Shown here: in pieces, positions 54,841-64,000 of the stretch
How positions within the stretch are numbered: position 1 is the stretch's first letter
Layout: every line of letters begins with the position of its first letter
Assembly (NCBI GenBank): GCA_013339765.2
Contig: CM023453.1
Coordinates: forward strand, 91,047,767-91,111,766
Reading direction: 5' to 3'
Length of the DNA stretch: 64,000 nucleotides
Source: Haemaphysalis longicornis
Taxonomy: Eukaryota; Arthropoda; Arachnida; Ixodida; Ixodidae
Position numbers and translations under genes: made by a program
Notes under the pieces: generated by a model
Seen by the model: the letters and a program-made list of their open reading frames with translations, nothing else
Databases searched by the model: none
Told to the model about the DNA's origin: nothing

Positions 54841-56241
54841 TTACTCCACAGCCTCCTCAAACTCGTCCTCAATCTCCTCGAATGAGTCGTCAACCCCGTA
54901 CAATGGCTTTTCGTCGGGGCTCGAGGCACGACGCATAAGCCACTCCTTCAGGTCCAGGCCGTCTCCCGGGCGCATAGGTTGTTCCAGGAGCGCGACACAA
55001 AGCGGGCACATGAGTTCCTCGAGGTTTGCCACGTGGTACTTGCACTTCCAGGCGAAGAAGGACTCGTACTTGCTTGCGTCAGCCATCAAGACCCGCAGGA
55101 ACGCAGCCAGCTGCCCAGGCTGCTGCAGCTCTGCCGAGTTGACGACCGAGTTTGGAGGAACGTCGAGCGTCACGTTGGGTGGCGCCAGAACGACGGGTAC
55201 GATGTCGTACTTAAAGGCTTCGTAGATCACGTCGTACGCGCTCTCGAAGCAATCGGGCGACAGCTCCACGAGGACGAAGCAATAGGCGTCTGCGACGCGT
55301 CGCATGCAGTCGGCTGAAGAAAAGCACTGACCGTGCCCGCAACGGGTCAGAATGTGTAGCTTGACTCGATTCGAGGCGCCGGATGAGGCATTCACGCTCA
55401 GCATCTGCAGCGCCGTACGGTTGCGCGACTGCTCGCGCTCGCTGGCAATCCAGGCAACCGCTTTGCGCTCCTTATTCGGTCCGCCGCTTTTCTTCTCCAC
55501 CGTCGCGTTCAGACGCCAAACCTTGGACGGGATACGCACGTCCGAATCTTCTCTACGGCTCATGGTCCAGTTGAAGAGCGTCGGAAAGGCCTCCAGGGTC
55601 AGGAAGTGTGGCAGCTGAGACTCGTTCTTCGGCGGCCAGTTGTGGGCCCAGAAGACCCACATCTGAGGGACCGCTCGAAAGTTGGGGAGGTCGGTAATGG
55701 CGAAGTGGCCCCCGTGGAAAACGACTGCGTCGCTGTCGGAGAGAAAGCCCCGCCGAGCAGACACAATGCAGTGACCGCTGCCTACGCCGGCCTGGGAAGG
55801 GGTAGCACACGAGGTCACGTTAATGATCCTCCCGAATGACAATCCTCGATTAGGCGGCCATGCTTCAGCCCACTGCCGGCTGACTCGCCCATGCTCGCCG
55901 GTCCACTGTAGAATGCGGGGAAGGCGGACGTCGGTGCTTCGGTTTCGCCAAGTACGCCAGGGTGGCGACTGCTGCATGGGCGGAAGCGACCACGGATTCC
56001 AGTTTTCTGCCGTGTCCACAAGGCCCCAACCGAAGACGTGATCGCAAAACGAAACGATTAAGCGAATCGCAAGCAGCAGTAGAACCATCAGCGCCCCAAG
56101 CTCAATCCAGCGTTTCCATCCCACACGCACCGACCGCGGCTGGCGTACAGGTAGAACCGCCAAGTATTGCGCTGGTGGGTCCTCCAGAACGTGCAGTTCT
56201 TGCAGCGGAAGATGTAGCGGACCATTGCGCGGATCGTCCAT
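54841..56241 (-). CDS. alpha-1,3-fucosyltransferase-like protein (GT10), intact, 466 aa
   Basis: Type II Golgi enzyme architecture: short basic cytosolic N-terminus, membrane anchor at about residues 49-66 (IELGALMVLLLLAIRLIV), stem, then catalytic domains. The GT10 N-terminal block reads SDSDAVVFHGGHFAITDLPN and LFNWTMSRREDSDVRIPSK, close to the FNWTMSYRxDSD signature. The C-terminal half has KAVAWIASEREQSRNR, LTRCGHGQC and VPVVLAPPNVTLDVPPNSVV, then FFAW. Known: GT10 enzymes transfer fucose from GDP-fucose to GlcNAc, including the N-glycan core in arthropods. Unusual: the donor-site region where family members carry ENSxCxDYxTEK reads VELSPDCFESAYDVIYEAFK, so the TEK is lost and activity or donor binding may be altered. 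The coding part has no introns; one lies just before the ATG. Confidence 0.9.
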   Translation of the reverse strand: MDDPRNGPLHLPLQELHVLEDPPAQYLAVLPVRQPRSVRVGWKRWIELGALMVLLLLAIRLIVSFCDHVFGWGLVDTAENWNPWSLPPMQQSPPWRTWRNRSTDVRLPRILQWTGEHGRVSRQWAEAWPPNRGLSFGRIINVTSCATPSQAGVGSGHCIVSARRGFLSDSDAVVFHGGHFAITDLPNFRAVPQMWVFWAHNWPPKNESQLPHFLTLEAFPTLFNWTMSRREDSDVRIPSKVWRLNATVEKKSGGPNKERKAVAWIASEREQSRNRTALQMLSVNASSGASNRVKLHILTRCGHGQCFSSADCMRRVADAYCFVLVELSPDCFESAYDVIYEAFKYDIVPVVLAPPNVTLDVPPNSVVNSAELQQPGQLAAFLRVLMADASKYESFFAWKCKYHVANLEELMCPLCVALLEQPMRPGDGLDLKEWLMRRASSPDEKPLYGVDDSFEEIEDEFEEAVE

Positions 56242-56244
56242 TTT

Positions 56245-56481
56245 CTGCCAGGGGAAATAACACCAGAAATATTATATAGGGAATTCGCCAACAGACGTTC
56301 AAATGGCTGCGATTCTGCGGGGAAATAAACACGACGGGTCATTCCAGTTTAGGTTGCTTCTAGTGGCTGCACACACGTAGCGTCGCTGTCCGCGAGTAGC
56401 CGTGCGCGTCATCTGGGAGCCTCTACGTAAGCCTGAAGAAATTTCATTCTGTGTACTGACAGGAAAAAGAAAAGCGCTTAC
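56245..56481 (-). other. 5' UTR intron of fucosyltransferase copy 2
   Basis: The acceptor TTATTTCCCCTGGCAG lies three bases before ATG; the donor is ATTGC|GTAAGCG. Both borders are shared with copy 1, and another donor-like GGAC|GTAAGT lies near 56565. Confidence 0.62.
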
Positions 56482-57020
56482 GCAATCTGTCGTTACAGAC
56501 GCACTTGGAGTAAGCTTAAAAAGTGACGTGAACAAATAAATCCCAAGAGAGCCCGCAGACTTACGTCCAACTATGTGCGCTCGGAGGCTGCGAATCCGCG
56601 GATTTCCTTACTGAAGTCTAAGAAATTGTGGCCGCTACGGACCACAATTTAAAGTAAAAAAAAAGTAACATTCAATGGCCTTTTTTGAAGCTACTGAAGA
56701 ATAGGGCCACGACAGATACAAAAAAGCCAAATAAGTATCAAGACAGATATTGTTACGGTGTCTTGTTTGATAAGTCGGGCGAAGTAAGAAATTTTCAAGG
56801 CAAAAACATGACACGCGCCGAAACCGGCCTCTGCTACATAAAACACACAGACCCCCTGCGCTAATACGTTGCAGAACTGGCGTACGCTGGAAAGGTGGTG
56901 TGCGAGCGGGCCGTCCCCCTGCACAAGAAAATCGATTACAGTGCGGGTAAGGGGGCAGAGGAGACGGGCTGTTCCACAAACTCTGCCTATCATCACATAA
57001 TAACTACCGATAACCCTTTT

Positions 57021-57835
57021 TGTATCGCAAGCTATAAACTTTTCATCCGTTAATCATACATAAGATGAAAGCATGTTCTAGGCTGTGTTTCACACGCGCA
57101 GTTGCACCTTCCTGTCGACTGCGCCAATCCGCCTTTTTCATTGCGGTGTGCTGCCACCTAGCGTGCCTAGCGGAAGTTGAAGCTGTAGGGTTTGCCGGCG
57201 TTTCCTCCGGCTGCGTTCTCGTTGTATGCACGGCAATCCCACATTACGGCGAGGAGCAGCCGAAGTTTTTCTTCTGTGTTGGTGTTATAACGCCCTTTTA
57301 TAATACCAGGCGGCTTCTTATCACTGAATGAGGGCTGGCAGAGAAATCTCGGACAGATCCGTGTGCCGTCCGAGTAGCAGAGCAAGCAGTACTTGGAGTC
57401 GTCTGGCATGAAGTGCGATCGCCAGTTCAACAAAGGCCGGCAGTTCGCAAAATGCCTTTAAGCGCTGGACACATGTACGATTGGTACACGCGATTCGCAT
57501 GCGACTGATCGTTACGACTGTCGCCACTAGTCGTACGCGTGAATTTGAGACGGCCCGATGCGCGCATGAGATGCGTCGTCGGCGTCGCTCCGCCCACTGT
57601 TTTTGCTCCATGGTCAACTACGATGATCGCTGAGCTGAATTTGTAGATTCTGCGCGTTTGTTCGCAAGAAATGAATAAAGCAAGCAATCGTGAAGCGTTT
57701 TCTGCCTTCGGAAACAGTCCGCGCACACGCCGGCCGCGCCTGCCAGCTCGGCACACTCAGCGGCTCGAACCGGCGCAGACCACGGTAGCAACCGCGCTTG
57801 TCGCTGCTCTTCTGAATCAATCTGATCGCTAAAAA
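57021..57835. other. stretch without recognisable genes
   Basis: Several minus-strand frames of 75-110 codons overlap at 57321-57844, but none shows a known domain. Confidence 0.35.
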
Positions 57836-58200
57836 GTTCCACATGCGAGAAGTAGGTGTTAGTGTGGTGAAAAATTGTGCTAGGGATTGTTGTCAGGGCT
57901 TATTTTAAAAGCGGCGATCAGATATATCTGCCGCGATGCAAGCCTACGCTGACCGGTCGCCGCGGCGCGCGGTGCGCCGAGCAGCCGAGAGATGGCGATA
58001 CCTGCGCGGAAGCATCGAAACAGGCTACGCAGATGTCTTGGTCACCGATCGCTCAAACGGCAGTTATAACTTAAATAGAGTTCCACATGCGAGAAAGGGG
58101 ATGATAGTGTAGTGAAAAGTTGTGTTGCGGATTGTCATTCGCAGTTGCACAGATAGCAGCGATCAAATATCCGCCAGGATGCTAAGCCTACAGTTCCCAT
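57836..58200. repeat. two direct copies of a ~245-bp sequence
   Basis: GTTCCACATGCGAGAA begins at 57837 and again at 58080, followed by matching GTGAAAANTTGTG and AAGCCTAC blocks. The ATCCGCC...GATGCTAAGCC part also resembles the TTAA element near 34050. Confidence 0.7.
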
Positions 58201-58332
58201 CTCCCGAGCCGACGCGAGCGACGCAAGCCGCCGTAGCCGATCGCGTGCGGCCGACGGGAAGCGATAGAAGCCGACACCGTTCCCTTTTCGGCACTCCGAG
58301 TTACAGCGGAACGCAGCACAAGTTGTGGGCAT
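58190..58332 (-). CDS. possible THAP-domain first exon
   Basis: The ATG at 58332-58330 opens MPTTCAAFRCNSECRKGNG, followed by VGFYRFPSAARDRLRRLAS. The MPxxC, second Cys and FyrFP are the hallmarks of a THAP N-terminus. The later C-x2-H half and AVPTIF box are absent, so it is either the first exon of a multi-exon gene or a fragment. The frame stays open to 58135, but residues after about 45 look unlike THAP. A palindromic TGCGCATGCGCA lies about 140 bp upstream. The left end given is approximate. Confidence 0.5.
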
Positions 58333-58470
58333 TGTTCCGCGCACAACGAGCCACACAAAAAATCAAACGATGTAAATACAACCACGACCCCTTCCCGCTT
58401 GTGCGGGAGCTGTGGGGAATGTCGTCTGCTGCCCCTACTGGACTGCTTAGGGACTTGGCCGCTAGGGGAT

Positions 58471-58482
58471 TGCGCATGCGCA
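58471..58482. promoter_or_regulatory. NRF-1-type palindrome upstream of the THAP frame
   Basis: TGCGCATGCGCA, an exact match to the NRF-1 consensus, in a CpG-containing stretch 139 bp before the THAP ATG. Confidence 0.45.
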
Positions 58483-58499
58483 GTGGGGTTGTGAAAGAG

Positions 58500-59430
58500 G
58501 CGGATTGTAGGGCCGCTAGCACAGCTCACTGATGAAATGGAATCGCTCAGGACTAAAAAAAATAAAAATGCTTATACGCGGAAACCATGTGCCTTTCAAA
58601 GGCCTATCAGCTATTGTGCTATTTCACTGATAAAAAAGAACCGTTCAGCCGGATTGTAATGTATGTTTTTGTACTGTTCATTTGTTTAACGACATGCTTG
58701 GGCTTTTCTCTTTTTTTTTCGTGTTCTTGTTTAAACTTGTGTTGCTTTCATACTGCCTGTTCAATCTTTTACCATTTTCAGCTCCTCCGCTACCCTTGAA
58801 ATGACATCCTGTAGACACCTCTTAATCGCAGTGCCGTGAAATTCGAAAGCAGTGGATGCTGCCCGTGACTGATTGGATGCTCTCGTTCACTATGTTAAAA
58901 AGAATTCAGGGAAGCTTCTACTCGCGCGCAAGGCTTGAATGGTAAAACTGTTGTAGGTGAGAATTGCCGGACGCATAGTTTGGTTTCAGTATCATTGTTT
59001 ACTTGCATAGTTGCGGTCCCAGTAATTGTCGTCATATGCATCTAAGAGGTGATCGTCTTCTTCGCGGAGAATGGTGAATTCAAAGTCATCCTCAGCATTG
59101 TAGATTTCCACCAGCTCAACTGGCGAAGCTTGCACTAAGTCGCGCAAGGCTTGAACCATGCCGAAGCTGCAAGATTTCTTTATTCGTGAGCACTGAAGGA
59201 CACATCACCATCCATTTGTATGAGTTTGAAATTGTTTATTTACAGGTTCCGTCGTTGCATTGCACTGTGCTAGTAATAGTCATCCTCATACGCATCAAAT
59301 ATCGTCGTGTTCCTCATGCCGAGCATTACTTCCGACGTAGCGCTGGACGACAGCGTTGGCCTTTTTTTTTTGCTCAAGCCACTGCTCGTGCAGGGGACGC
59401 TCGGCGGTCGCCGCGAGGAATGCGCTCACG
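58500..59430. other. stretch without recognisable genes
   Basis: T-rich with no recognised gene. A 59.0-59.17 kb acidic stretch read on the minus strand is unrecognised. Confidence 0.35.
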
Positions 59431-59439
59431 AATGCTCCG

Positions 59440-59745
59440 CATTTAATTGGTATTTTTTGGCGGAGAGCCTGCACTGATACGTGCGCAAGGACTCCCCTAT
59501 ATGTGCAGACTGTTCGGGGCCGGAGACTTTGGAGCACCTACTCTGCTTCTGCCCTCACCAGGCGGCGCCAAGAGCAGAGCTCCACCACGCACTCCAGCGT
59601 CGAGGCCTTCCCAGCGCCGGAATGGAGGGCCTTCTGTTCCCGAAGAGGCCTGCAGCAACCCAACAGGAAGTTTTCGCCCATCTGCTCCATTACCTGGAAA
59701 CGACCGGCCTCACTCAGCGGCTGAAGCCCGGACTGCAGTGACTGA
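59440..59745 (+). pseudogene. LINE C-terminal knuckle and tail
   Basis: ICADCSGPETLEHLLCFCP is a CCHC-type knuckle. It is followed by RAELHHALQRRGLP, LLFPKRPAATQQEV and LLHYLETTGLTQRL, then a stop. Only the last ~85 codons remain, so the copy is 5'-truncated. Confidence 0.82.
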
Positions 59746-59812
59746 CTGATGTGCCCGGTCTGACAGCCCTATCTCTTATTCTTTATCCTTTCTTATAGTA
59801 CACCTTTCTCTC

Positions 59813-59838
59813 TCTCTCTATCTCTCTCTCTCTCTCTA
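59813..59838 (+). repeat. (CT)n microsatellite
   Basis: CTCTCTCTCTCTATCTCTCT, 3' of the LINE fragment. Confidence 0.9.
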
Positions 59839-59879
59839 CTTTATCATTTCACTCCCCTCTACTCTCCTTCCCCGCACTG

Positions 59880-59965
59880 TGTTGTATGCAGGTGAGCTCC
59901 CCGCCGGGCTCAAAAATATCTCCAGTGCACTTCCTTTAAATTCCTTTTTATTTCCCGCAAACCAC
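59880..59965 (+). repeat. dispersed repeat shared with 660-745
   Basis: See the copy at 660-745. This one directly follows a LINE 3' end and CT tract. Confidence 0.7.
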
Positions 59966-60417
59966 GACCCCCCTCTCGTTTCGCACCAAAGCAGTCGAGG
60001 GAGCGACATTCGCCAGTCAGCGTCCTTGCCTTTCTGCCTTAATGCAAGCTTTCTAACCCGGAACCATCACACCCGCAGCAGTAGCGTCAACTATGGGCGC
60101 TCATTAGCGTCACAACGCACTACTTCGCTTAACCTCTCCTAGACGACAGCACCATCTGAATGGAAAATCATATATGGAAGGATATAAGGCGCGTTCGTAG
60201 AGCTAAACAGGCGTGAGTCGTAACCCAGTTGGACCACTCTGTGCAGCTGGGTGACCTGAGTGGCTGCCTCTTTTGGATGCGTGCGTTTGCTTGCCTGAGT
60301 TTTGAGATGGTGCCGATCTTTGTTGGACTTATGTCGTTGCCATTTGCTATCTGTTAGTGTTTATATTGTGTGTTAATTTTCTTGTCTGAGGTTTTCTGAA
60401 GTTTAAATTGTCATGCC

Positions 60418-61534
60418 TTAAAGGAGCCATGAAGAGAAAACAGAAGTTTGGTTCATTCAAAAGATTGTCTCGTTAGAATCATACTGACACCATTTTTAAC
60501 GTAAACTTCGCTCAAATAAGCTACATAATTAGGAAAAACGGGAATGGTCATGCGACCCACCAGCTCATTTTCCACAACAGAACCTATGTCGTCACATGAG
60601 CTAAGCTCTGCGATTGGCGGAGGCTGCCAGAAGCAGACGAAAATTAGGTAGAGCTTACAAACTAGACGAACGAGCGATTTGCGCTTAAATTTAGGGCACA
60701 TTCTTTACAAAGCAATAAGAATGATGGGACAAACAGTGGAAGTTACGAAAGCACATGTAAACATAGAAGTCCTGATGCGTTCTGCTGTTCGTACTGCGCA
60801 CAGCATGCTTGGTTTAGCGGCACAGCACTACGGGGCTTGGGGTTGTCTCAGACGACACTGGCCGATTGACGCAAGCAACGGTGTCTTACGTGACCCCATT
60901 TGTCGAGCGAGCACTGTTTCAGGGAACGAATATTTTCTCCAAGAACAAAAACAAGCCAGGTTTAAATGCGGGCAAAAACAAACCAAACGCTTGCCACGGT
61001 ATGGCGGCGCCATCTAGGTTACGGAACGTAAAGAAACGCGGGAACAAACCAACACCGCTGTACAGGGTGGAGACAACCTTTGAACGGTCCCGTGCCGCCG
61101 CAATTGGGCCAACGGGCTCAACGCGTTATTCTTTTCGTTTCCCACGAGACCTAGCAACGCGAAACAGACAATATGATTCAAACTTCTTCAGTAAACCGCG
61201 TTGCGGCGATAATTTTAGCGCGGTTTCTACACAATGACTTGCTTCGGCGGCGAGCGAGCAACCGAAAATGGCGGCGCCAGCGTATACGTGTCTCTACCCT
61301 GTACGGCGGATGCGTGAATGAAGGTATTCTAGGCTGCAGAGCGGTCGGTTCCTGTGATGTCATTTGGGACGACGAAAACGCACGACTGAGCGGGAAAATC
61401 AAAATTTTAACCTAAATTGTTTAATTTCTCAGTGAATAAAGCACCGTCTGTATCCGGACAAGCGCTGGGGCACTATAAAACACGAAATCTTTCGAATAAA
61501 ACCAACTTGCATTTTCTCTTCATGGCTCCTTTAA
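60418..61534. mobile_element. TIR element with perfect 23-bp inverted ends bordered by TTAA
   Basis: 60418-60440 begins TTAAAGGAGCCATGAAGAGA, and 61512-61534 is its exact reverse complement. Both outer borders are TTAA, as in piggyBac-type insertion. No transposase is present. A second TIR element is nested inside it. Confidence 0.9.
61061..61303. mobile_element. small TIR element, family TACAGGGTGGAGAC, copy 2 (nested)
   Basis: The ends TACAGGGTGGAGAC and GTCTCTACCCTGTA match at 13 of 14 positions when inverted. 243 bp; the interior matches 45852-46098. Confidence 0.88.
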
Positions 61535-62129
61535 AGAAAAAAAGTTGAGGCCAGAGTAGTCGTGGCCTAGAAATCTAGCGCCGCCGCGTCAGTAGACCTT
61601 TTTCTGGCGATGTCATTGCCGTGACGGATATGACGTCGGTGAGGGCTTGCTGTAGTTGAAGTTTATTTCCATTAAACGTACACCGTTATGGCGGAAAATA
61701 GGGTCAAAAGTTGCCACTCTAGCAACCTGACGGAGCCCTACATCCCTTCATGGTCAACAGAACACACAGAAACAACAGCGGCGGGGAAAAAAAAAAAAGC
61801 GATACATAGACACCACTTGTGGGTGTCTACGGCGGCAGAAAACACTTTCGTGTTAAAAACTAAGTAATTCCGAGATTATTACCAGAAACCAACTGAGATG
61901 CGCGCAAAAGAAAGTAAACCGCGTATACGGCGTCTAATTACACGAATGTTAACTATTTTCTCGAAGTTTCGGAGGTTCTCCAACCAACACAGGCTTGTCC
62001 AGCAAACAATAAATGCCGTCACGCGGCCAAAACCCGCAAATAGGTGAGCAGGTGATACTTAGCACATCCATGTATGAATTGACGGGGTGGCTCTATAGAG
62101 AAGTAGCAGAGCCGATTTCATAATCGCCA
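61535..62129. other. stretch without recognisable genes
   Basis: Nothing recognised. Confidence 0.4.
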
Positions 62130-62470
62130 AAATACAAGAAATATTTCACGCTTGACCCGCATTGTAAAACGCCCGAACAGGAGAGGAGCAGGAATAAAAG
62201 AAGGAACTACGAAACTTATGCAGGCACTGATCAGGAGCCGGACATCGTACAGCCTGCCGCACCATACATTCATCCGCCCTGAAGGAGGCCACATCAACCC
62301 CATCGTCAGGACAGTATGTAGAGCAGCCAGTCAACCTCCCGATTTTCATTATCCCCTCCCCAAGCTCCTTAAACTGTGTATGATGATACCATTGAAGCAA
62401 TCAGGAAGGCCACTCTACTGCCGAAAAAACGGGCGTCTTGGAAAAGCAAAATTTGGACCAGCCATTGTAT
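62130..62470 (+). pseudogene. LINE RT-thumb fragment
   Basis: LTRIVKRPNRRGAGIKEGTT and KLMQALIRSRTSY match the RT thumb seen at 50.1 kb (RRVPTKKRGLKESD, LVQAFVLSRITY). It then decays. Confidence 0.6.
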
Positions 62471-64000
62471 AGAATGTAACCACTCCTTCAGAGAGAAAAA
62501 TGGCGAGTAGCCACTATAGATATGTGTGCGCTTCAGCAAATAACTCTTCCCGTGCCAAAAAAACATAGATCCAATCCTAGACAAGGGCAGGCGACAAGCC
62601 AGGATTAAATTGATTTAAAGAAAGTTCTCTCTGGCATATAGTACCATTCTCCATGGTGACCACGAGAACCACACTCCCCTTACCAAAATACATTGAGGAC
62701 ACCTTCTTATACTACGCGTAGGAACACCATCACTTCCCTTACCACACGGGGATCTCAGCAGCGAAGAATCGCGAACTCTGCGCAGGACACAAACATAAGT
62801 ATCGAAAATTCTAGAAGGGCGAACATTTTTGGTAGGACATTAACTTAAACCTGTGTGAATTGTACACCCACGTTGAATTGTCCACCCACCTGGTCATATC
62901 ACATTACATGCTGAGACTGGATCATCTGGAACATTACATATTCCGCCTATATCGATTCATTTGTGGGTGTCCTGACCAGCTTGTCAACTAAAGTTCAGCA
63001 CGTGCTGAATCTGAGCCCTGGACTTCGGGTTCCAGCCTTAGTGTTTTTTATTGATGCAACTCCATTGCCCAAACTTACTCGGCAAAGGTCTCCTCTCTGC
63101 CTCGGTCGTATAAAAAACCGTAGCGTTCAGCCAGGCCAGGAACGCTAGAAAATTACGTTTTAAACGCTGACACTGCCGCCTTGTTGCTCAAACAGACCAA
63201 CACCGCACAGTCGCTCCGTTTCACGCCCACATATTAAGCCTCACAAGCGCACATGGCATCAGCCTTTTCTATGATGTAGTGATTAAAACCGCTACGGCTA
63301 GCCAAGCACTCGTCAGTGAATTTTAGTGCTTGGAAACTAGTAACGGTAAATGCACCAGCTTAATTCTGAAACGTTGTCTCGACGGCGAAGTAATGCTATC
63401 GCGCCATACTTCTTAAATGCTAAACGTATATGTCCCTTGCAACTTTTTCTTCAAACCTCTACTTTAATTACGTCTCTCTTGTAATCATGCGCTCTTTCTG
63501 GGCAGAAATGGTAAGTTTTCTATTTTCAGTTGTTTTAGACGGGCACATTAGCCGACTTTAAGCTGGATTCCTAGCCAATCCACCGCGTGGGTATGCGTCA
63601 TAACAACCGCGGCCCCACATTAAATAACCGCCTCATCTACAATGGTTCGCTGCAGTTGTGGTGCCGCGGAGTAACAATATTAAGCCATAAAAGGCACCAC
63701 GACGCTCAAATCATGCCGCTTGCTTAAAGGAGGACCGTAAGGGTACCGGCAGGTACCAGAATACGCTCAGTACCGCCCTGCGGAGGGTGTGTTTCAACGT
63801 GACATGCGTGATGTCACTTCGTGCGATATTCTATTGAGCAATTGCTAAACCCAGCCGCCCGTTGACGTGTAGCGTTGGGTATACGTCAGGGCTGCACCCT
63901 CAGCCCTTTATTGTTTTGTGTATACATTGAAGCTCTGTGCCTGAGCATCATTCATATTAGTAAAATTAGAGCATTTAAACTGCAGGAGACAGAGGTCAAG
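62471..64000. other. stretch without recognisable genes
   Basis: Nothing recognised. Confidence 0.4.

Larger units (their letters stand above)
53985..57020. repeat. segmental duplication, copy 2 (intact fucosyltransferase)
   Basis: Same orientation as 40083-44130, about 13 kb away. It lacks the 1.27-kb THAP-bearing insert and has gained a SINE. Confidence 0.87.

Noticed and set aside
1..64000. CRISPR arrays, bacterial operons or an endosymbiont insert
   Set aside because: No regularly spaced short repeats with unique spacers; introns, SINEs and LINEs show nuclear arthropod DNA throughout.

Overview
The window looks like nuclear DNA of a hard tick, most likely a metastriate such as Rhipicephalus, Dermacentor or Amblyomma. 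I base this on several things: many copies of a tRNA-derived SINE of the Ruka type known from Rhipicephalus, zinc-knuckle LINE tails typical of ticks, a divergent M13 (neprilysin-family) gene, and paralogous GT10 fucosyltransferases. Genes are sparse, introns are long, and most of the sequence is repeats. The species call is inference; nothing here fixes it.

Region 1 (2.2-26.4 kb, minus strand) is one large M13-family gene that I assembled from five exons. The first exon is about 6.6 kb. It encodes a lysine/serine-rich, repeat-filled N-terminal tail of roughly 1,800 residues, a single membrane anchor, and the start of the M13 ectodomain. Four small exons at 18.6, 13.0, 11.3 and 2.3 kb finish the ectodomain. 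The last three junctions share phase 0, which supports the chain. The zinc site (HExxH and ExxxD) is not conserved, so the product is probably a catalytically dead M13 protein. Two one-base shifts interrupt the first exon; they may be assembly errors. The introns hold a 155-bp satellite, two SINEs, a terminal-inverted-repeat (TIR) element, a hAT-like G-tract element and paired inverted minisatellites.

Region 2 (26.4-40 kb) is repeat territory: a SINE, a decayed RNase H-bearing LINE with an (AAT)n tail, a composite element carrying a small arginine-rich repeat ORF and a 43-bp minisatellite, a TTAA-type TIR element, and a second LINE relic.

Region 3 (40-57 kb) contains a direct segmental duplication of about 3 kb. 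Each unit carries an alpha-1,3-fucosyltransferase-like gene on the minus strand. The 54.8-56.2 kb copy is intact (466 aa). The 41.9-43.3 kb copy carries two one-base insertions and is a pseudogene as given. A full-length SINE with perfect target-site duplications sits only in the intact copy, and a broken THAP-domain gene sits in sequence found only in the broken copy. LINE 3' ends and LTR-like sequence fill the space between.

Region 4 (57-64 kb) has a possible THAP first exon behind a palindromic NRF-1-like site, LINE tails, and a TTAA element with a perfect 23-bp TIR that encloses a second, smaller TIR element.

The genes form no common pathway. One encodes a membrane-anchored M13 pseudoenzyme and the other a Golgi glycosyltransferase. 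The rest is transposable-element biology.
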